From: Candidatus Sumerlaeaceae bacterium | Lineage (GTDB): Bacteria; Sumerlaeota; Sumerlaeia; Sumerlaeales; Sumerlaeaceae | DNA: 64,000 bases | Reading direction: 5' to 3' | Assembly: GCA_026418615.1 (NCBI GenBank) | Contig: JAOAAY010000008.1 | Location: 1 to 64,000, forward strand | In this document: positions 59,937 through 64,000 of the stretch, one piece after another | Position numbering within the stretch: position 1 is the stretch's first letter | Layout of the letters: each line of letters opens with the position of its first letter | Notes under the pieces: generated by a model | Seen by the model: the letters and a program-made list of their open reading frames with translations, nothing else | What the model was told of the DNA's origin: nothing | The model's database searches: none | Made by a program: the position numbers and the translations under genes

Positions 59937-60916
59937 CGCCCGCCAGCCCGCAACCCGTCCCCGTGTTGCGCCTTGAACACCTGACCAAGCGGTTCGGGCA
60001 CATCACGGCCGTGGATGATGTGTCGTTTGAGGTCTTCGAGGGCGACATCTTCGGCTTCCTCGGCCCCAACGGCGCAGGGAAATCCACGACGCTGTACATG
60101 ATCGCCGGACTCGTGTGGCCGACAGCCGGGCGCATCGAAATCTTTGGCCGTCCTCACACGGATTTTCTGGCTGTGCGTTCGCGCGTCGGTGCCCTGCTGG
60201 AAACGCCGGCTTTTTACGAGTATTTGTCCGGCCGCAAAAACCTGGAATTGCTGGCCCGCTTGCAGCCGGGCATTTCACCCCGCCGGGTGGACGAGGTGCT
60301 GGAACTGGTCGGCCTCTCCGCCCGAGGGCGCGACCGCGTGGGAGACTATTCGCACGGGATGAAGCAGCGCCTCGGCATTGCCCAGACGCTGCTGAACCGC
60401 CCCCGCTTGCTGCTGTTGGACGAACCCACCAGCGGCCTCGATCCCGAAGGCAGCGCGCAGGTGTGGGCGCTGCTGCGCCGGCTCGTAGCCGAGGAGACCA
60501 TCACCGTCGTCATCTCCAGCCACCTGCTCCACGAGGTGGAGGAAGGCTGCAATCGCATCGCGGTCATCAACGAGGGGATGATTGTCGCCTGTGATGAGGT
60601 GCGCAACCTGCTGTTTTTCTCCAAGGATGACTACCTCATCGTGTTTGACACCCCGGATGCGTGCCGGGCGGCCGAGGCGTGTTTGCGCACGCTCGACGGC
60701 GTCGAAGTATTGGCCACCGGCGATGACGCCGGCGAGATTCTCGCCCGCGTGGTGGAAGGCCATCTTGTCTGGGTGCGCTTGCAGGAGGGTGTGGCACCTG
60801 CGGTCCTGACGCGTCTGGTCGAGGCCGGACTTGCTCCGCGCGAGTTCGTTCGCCAGCGCAAGACTCTAAAGCAGTTCTTTTTCGATCTCACTCGCCGCCA
60901 GCCTACCCGGATCTGA
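59933..60916 (+). CDS. ABC transporter ATP-binding protein
   Basis: The 327-residue ATPase has Walker A GPNGAGKSTTLYMI, the Q-loop region GALLETPAFYEYLSG, the signature YSHGMKQRLGIAQ, Walker B LLLLDEPTSGLDPEG and the switch histidine in VVISSHLLHEVEEG. A C-terminal extension of about 100 residues resembles the CcmA/NatA-type export group. It would energise an ABC-2 exporter. No permease is adjacent; the double permease at 41966-43702 is a candidate. Translation starts at TTG 59933, which overlaps the RadC-fusion stop (TTGA), with GGAGAG six bases before. This coupling to RadC is unusual. Confidence 0.92.
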   Translation: MTPASPQPVPVLRLEHLTKRFGHITAVDDVSFEVFEGDIFGFLGPNGAGKSTTLYMIAGLVWPTAGRIEIFGRPHTDFLAVRSRVGALLETPAFYEYLSGRKNLELLARLQPGISPRRVDEVLELVGLSARGRDRVGDYSHGMKQRLGIAQTLLNRPRLLLLDEPTSGLDPEGSAQVWALLRRLVAEETITVVISSHLLHEVEEGCNRIAVINEGMIVACDEVRNLLFFSKDDYLIVFDTPDACRAAEACLRTLDGVEVLATGDDAGEILARVVEGHLVWVRLQEGVAPAVLTRLVEAGLAPREFVRQRKTLKQFFFDLTRRQPTRI

Positions 60917-61041
60917 CGCTCCGCCGTCCCAAGTCCGTCGGTCGCCAACACAAGGTTTTTGTTTTCATCCGAAACCGATTGCTTTACTGTGGCCCCAAAC
61001 CTTATGGCTCGCTCCACCAGGCGGCACACGGAGAGGAACGA

Positions 61042-63528
61042 ATGAACGGCTTGAGGCAGGCGCTGAGGAGTCAAACATTCTCGTGGGGACGGGCAATCAT
61101 CCTTGCCCTTGTGGGCTTTGCCATCGCGAGCAGAGGCGCCGCAGCCGGCAAAATCGTCAATCCGGTGCGGCTGTTGCCGACACAATCCGTCGTGTCGGGG
61201 ACCACCAGTGTGCTGCGCCTCGACGATATTTTCCTGGAAGACCCGGGCACCCTGAGACCCGATGCTCTGCCGCCGTCGCCCGTCAGCCTGAGTGACGGCC
61301 CGGGTCTGCGCGAGATCTCCCTGTCGGTGCCGGAGAATCTCCAGGGCGTCGTGCCTGTGACCGTTGTGCTCGAGCGGGCGCGCTTTGTCGTAGTCCTTCG
61401 CTGTGAGCGCAAACCGAAACATGAATTTATTTGCAAGCCCGACAATCCGGCCAAAAAGGTTTTTCTGGTGGGCAGTTTCAACGGATGGAATGCCGGCGCC
61501 GAGCCGATGGACGGGCCGGACGCCGAAGGCCGCTTCCGCCGCATGCGCGAACTGGAGCCCGGACGCCACCAATATAAATTTGTCATAGACGGCAAGTGGG
61601 TCCATGACACCGCCAATCCCAACCGCGAACCGGACGGCTTTCAGGGATTCAATTCGATCCTCGAGACGGGCGACAGCGCGGGCGTGGCCGGGCCGCCCCC
61701 GCGTATCGTCCGGGTTTCGGCCAAGCCGGCGATCCCCAACGCCTCCCCCGCGCGCGAACACCTTTTCGAACTGGCCCTCGACACCGGCGGCGCAACACCG
61801 ACCCTCGAAGCCGCCTCCATCATTGCCACCATGGACAACGAGCGGCTGGCCGTCGAAGATGTCTCGGCGCGCGGCAATCGCATCTTCCTGCGCATCCCCA
61901 AACAGCCTGCCGGGCGCCATAGCGTCAGAGTGAACGCGCGAGACACGGCGGGACGATGGGCGGACGAGTGCGGTTTTACCTTTGACAGCGGCCCGGCTGA
62001 CAAACTGCCCCCCAATTGGCGTGACGAAATTCTTTATTTCGCCTTCACGGACCGCTTTCATAACGGCGATCCAGCGAACGACCAGCCGGTCACTGGCGTC
62101 GAGGGACTGGCCGCGCGAGCCAATTACATGGGCGGCGACTGGGCCGGGTTGCGCCAGAAGATCGAGGAAGGATATTTCAAGCGCCTCGGCGTCACGGCGC
62201 TGTGGATTTCCCCCGTGCAAAAGAACGCCGAAGGCGCCTGGGGCGACGCCCTTCCGCCCCATCGCAAATTCACCAGTTATCACGGATACTGGCCCATTGC
62301 TGCCCGGGAGCCCAATCAACGCTTCGGCACCATGGATGAACTGAAAGCCCTGGTTCGCACCGCCCACAAGCACGGGCTCAAGGTGCTCGCCGACTTCGTC
62401 TCAAACCATGTCCACCAAGATCATCACTACTTCCAAGAGCATCCCGAATGGTTCGGCACGATGTTTCTCGACGATGGAACATCCAACATCCGCAAGTTTG
62501 ACGAACACCCCCTCACGACATGGTTTGACGATTTCATGCCGGACTTTGACTATGACAAGAATCCCGACGCGCTGGCAGCGGTGGTGGACGATGCCCTGTG
62601 GTGGATCCGCGAGGCCGGTTTCGACGGCTTCCGACACGACGCCACCAAGCATGTCAGTCACGCCTTTTGGCGGAGCCTGACCCGCGCCATCCGGCGCGAA
62701 ATCGAAATCCCCAACAACACGCATTTCTATCAGGTGGGCGAGAGCATCGTCGGACGCGAAAAACTCATGGAATATGTCAACCCGGGCGAACTCGACGGCC
62801 AGTTTGATTTCCCGTTGTTCTGGGACATGCGCAGCGCGTTCGCCAGTGAAAGCATTGGGTTTGACCAGTTGAACAAGACGCTCACAGGGCTCCTCCGCTA
62901 CTACGGCCCGTGGGCGCTCAACTCCGCATTCGTCGGCAATCACGACTTTGCACGGTTCATGGCGTTTGCCGAGGGCGATCTGATTTCCGGCGACGACAAG
63001 ATCGAAAGGGAACTGGGCTGGGAACGCGACCTGAAGGTGACCAAACAGTCCAGTTACGCAAAAATACGAAACGCTTTTACATTCGTCCTGACCCTGCCCC
63101 AGGTGCCCATGATCTACTATGGGGACGAAATCGGCATGACCGGCGCCGGCGACCCGGACAACCGCCGACCGATGCGCTTCGACCGAGAGGTGACTCCGGC
63201 CGAGCAGGAAGTGTTCGACCATGTGGCGAAACTGACCGGCGCCCGGCGCGCTCACCGTGCGTTGCGCGAAGGGGATCTGACTCCCTTGCTGGCCGAAACC
63301 GATGTGTATGTTTACCTGCGCTCAACTTTCGACGAGCGACTGGTCGTGGCTTTCAACCGCTCCAATACCGAAATAAAGAAAAAGGTTCGGATGCCTGACT
63401 GGTGCCCGCCGGCCAAGGCTGCCAAGTCCATCGTCGGGCCGGCCAAAGCAGCCGTTCAGGGGCAGGCGATGGAACTCTCCTTGCCGCCCGCCAGCAGCAC
63501 GATCCTGTTGCTCACCTCCAGCAAATAG
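61042..63528 (+). CDS. Secreted GH13 alpha-amylase-family enzyme with starch-binding-like module
   Basis: The 828-residue protein has a signal peptide (hydrophobic core 17-30), a beta-rich N-terminal region, a CBM48/AMPK-type glycogen-binding module (about 138-207: VFLVGSFNGWN, HQYKFVIDGKWVHD), another beta domain (about 215-320), then the GH13 barrel. Conserved regions are DFVSNH (451-456), GFRHDATKH with nucleophile Asp533, GE with acid Glu567, and NHD with Asp635. A small C-domain follows, so it probably hydrolyses alpha-glucans outside the cytoplasm, such as starch, glycogen or pullulan. GAGAGGAACG before the ATG at 61042 sets the start; the frame reaches back to 60979. Confidence 0.93.
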   Translation: MNGLRQALRSQTFSWGRAIILALVGFAIASRGAAAGKIVNPVRLLPTQSVVSGTTSVLRLDDIFLEDPGTLRPDALPPSPVSLSDGPGLREISLSVPENLQGVVPVTVVLERARFVVVLRCERKPKHEFICKPDNPAKKVFLVGSFNGWNAGAEPMDGPDAEGRFRRMRELEPGRHQYKFVIDGKWVHDTANPNREPDGFQGFNSILETGDSAGVAGPPPRIVRVSAKPAIPNASPAREHLFELALDTGGATPTLEAASIIATMDNERLAVEDVSARGNRIFLRIPKQPAGRHSVRVNARDTAGRWADECGFTFDSGPADKLPPNWRDEILYFAFTDRFHNGDPANDQPVTGVEGLAARANYMGGDWAGLRQKIEEGYFKRLGVTALWISPVQKNAEGAWGDALPPHRKFTSYHGYWPIAAREPNQRFGTMDELKALVRTAHKHGLKVLADFVSNHVHQDHHYFQEHPEWFGTMFLDDGTSNIRKFDEHPLTTWFDDFMPDFDYDKNPDALAAVVDDALWWIREAGFDGFRHDATKHVSHAFWRSLTRAIRREIEIPNNTHFYQVGESIVGREKLMEYVNPGELDGQFDFPLFWDMRSAFASESIGFDQLNKTLTGLLRYYGPWALNSAFVGNHDFARFMAFAEGDLISGDDKIERELGWERDLKVTKQSSYAKIRNAFTFVLTLPQVPMIYYGDEIGMTGAGDPDNRRPMRFDREVTPAEQEVFDHVAKLTGARRAHRALREGDLTPLLAETDVYVYLRSTFDERLVVAFNRSNTEIKKKVRMPDWCPPAKAAKSIVGPAKAAVQGQAMELSLPPASSTILLLTSSK

Positions 63529-63634
63529 CCCGGACCACGCCCCGCGATGACCGCGGCAACCTGCTGAACTGCCGCAGGAGCCTTCCTGAAATCGTTAACA
63601 ATAGCGAGCGCGGCGGTGACACGGCGCGCGCGAT

Positions 63635-63680
63635 TGGCAACCACGGCCAACTCTTCGATTCCCCGAAACGGGGGTTGCCA
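63635..63680. repeat. Inverted repeat between the GH13 gene and the next gene
   Basis: TGGCAACC at 63635-63642 and GGTTGCCA at 63673-63680 form 8-base arms around a GC-rich inner stretch that holds CCCCGaaaCGGGG. It lies about 80 bases upstream of the next start and could be a 5' leader structure or a weak terminator without a T-run. Confidence 0.3.
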
Positions 63681-63758
63681 TTGGCGGGCTCGGGATGCAG
63701 GTGCGGGGGATGAATGACGGGCGCTTTAGCCCGCAAGGCATGCCGGGCGGGGATGATC

Positions 63759-64000
63759 ATGAAAACACGACGGATTCGGACGCTCATCGGCGCCGTGATG
63801 TTCGCTGGCGCTACAACGGTCGCAAGCGCGGCCGACAGTGATTCAGACCCGGGCTTCCGCATCGATGCGCCGGAGACGGCCAAACCGTACACGCACCTGC
63901 GATTCAACAACCGCGCGAGAAACTTTCAGTTTGCCGTCATGGCCGACCGCACGGGAGCGAACCGCGCGGGCGTGTTTGAAGACGCCATCGCCAAGATCAA
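63759..64000 (+). CDS. Secreted phosphoesterase-like protein, 5' part only
   Basis: The frame begins at an ATG at 63759 and is open to the right edge (80 codons). It encodes a signal peptide (MKTRRIRTLIGAVMFAGATT, cleavage near ASA), a linker and the start of a domain reading NFQFAVMADRTGANRAGVFEDAIAKI. This matches the beginning of calcineurin-like phosphoesterases in which D-R-T-G replaces the usual D-x-H. The GGGCGGGG block ends six bases before the ATG. It lies on the same strand as the GH13 gene, 230 bases downstream. The rest of the gene is outside the window. Confidence 0.72.
   Translation, partial: MKTRRIRTLIGAVMFAGATTVASAADSDSDPGFRIDAPETAKPYTHLRFNNRARNFQFAVMADRTGANRAGVFEDAIAKI

Noticed and set aside
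60631-62373. Long frame antisense to the ABC ATPase and GH13 genes
   Set aside because: It spans two real genes on the other strand and shows no motif.

Overview
This 64 kb window is G+C-rich bacterial chromosomal DNA (roughly 60-65 % by eye), densely coded on both strands. I see no phage genes, insertion sequences, CRISPR array or tRNA. It reads as core genome of an uncultured Gram-negative-type bacterium. Translation genes (aspS, hisS), repair genes (ruvC, mutS2, a RadC fusion), era and the RNase P RNA are mixed with many large membrane glycosyltransferases, secreted enzymes and unknown secreted beta-proteins. That gene style recalls deep candidate phyla near the Planctomycetes, Hydrogenedentota or Sumerlaeota. 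I infer this from style only and cannot fix the phylum.

Layout. 1-6.1 kb: two tandem paralogous GT-C-type membrane proteins (the first runs off the left edge) and a divergent YYY/DUF2298 membrane protein. 6.1-17 kb: a secreted unknown, a CorA-type transporter, aspS, a small secreted protein, hisS, an acetolactate synthase, an EVE protein, a DUF454 protein, the type A RNase P RNA and a membrane-anchored TPR protein. 17-22.3 kb: a secreted subtilase, a dolichol-phosphate-mannose-synthase-like GT2, a secreted glutaminyl cyclase and a GT4-like protein. 22.8-26.2 kb: a WecA-like phosphoglycosyl transferase translationally coupled to cdd and psuG, then metF. 26.2-35.4 kb: era, a secreted EEP-family hydrolase, mutS2, a two-gene 2-oxoacid:ferredoxin oxidoreductase and an ArnT-like GT39.

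35.7-46.8 kb is one long leftward gene block. In transcription order it holds an unknown polytopic protein, a DUF2079 protein, an ABC-exporter-like permease, an SbcD/YhaO-like nuclease, a membrane-spanning YhaN-like coiled-coil ATPase, a dual-FHA protein and a second metallophosphoesterase. 46.9-54.2 kb: ruvC, a DUF1569/DinB-like protein, a DegT-type aminotransferase, a secreted TlpA-like thioredoxin protein, an isolated livM, a GT2 and a small membrane-anchored unknown. 54.7-64 kb: a stand-alone KAS II, a secreted M1-type metallopeptidase, a RadC protein carrying an N-terminal endonuclease-III-like iron-sulfur domain, an ABC ATPase coupled to it, a secreted GH13 enzyme with a starch-binding-type module, and the start of a secreted phosphoesterase.

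The most unusual items are the FeS-HhH/RadC fusion at 58.5-59.9 kb and the nuclease-ATPase-FHA-phosphoesterase block at 35.7-41.9 kb. Many membrane glycosyltransferases plus WecA-, DPM- and DegT-type enzymes point to a sizeable lipid-linked glycan or protein-glycosylation capacity.
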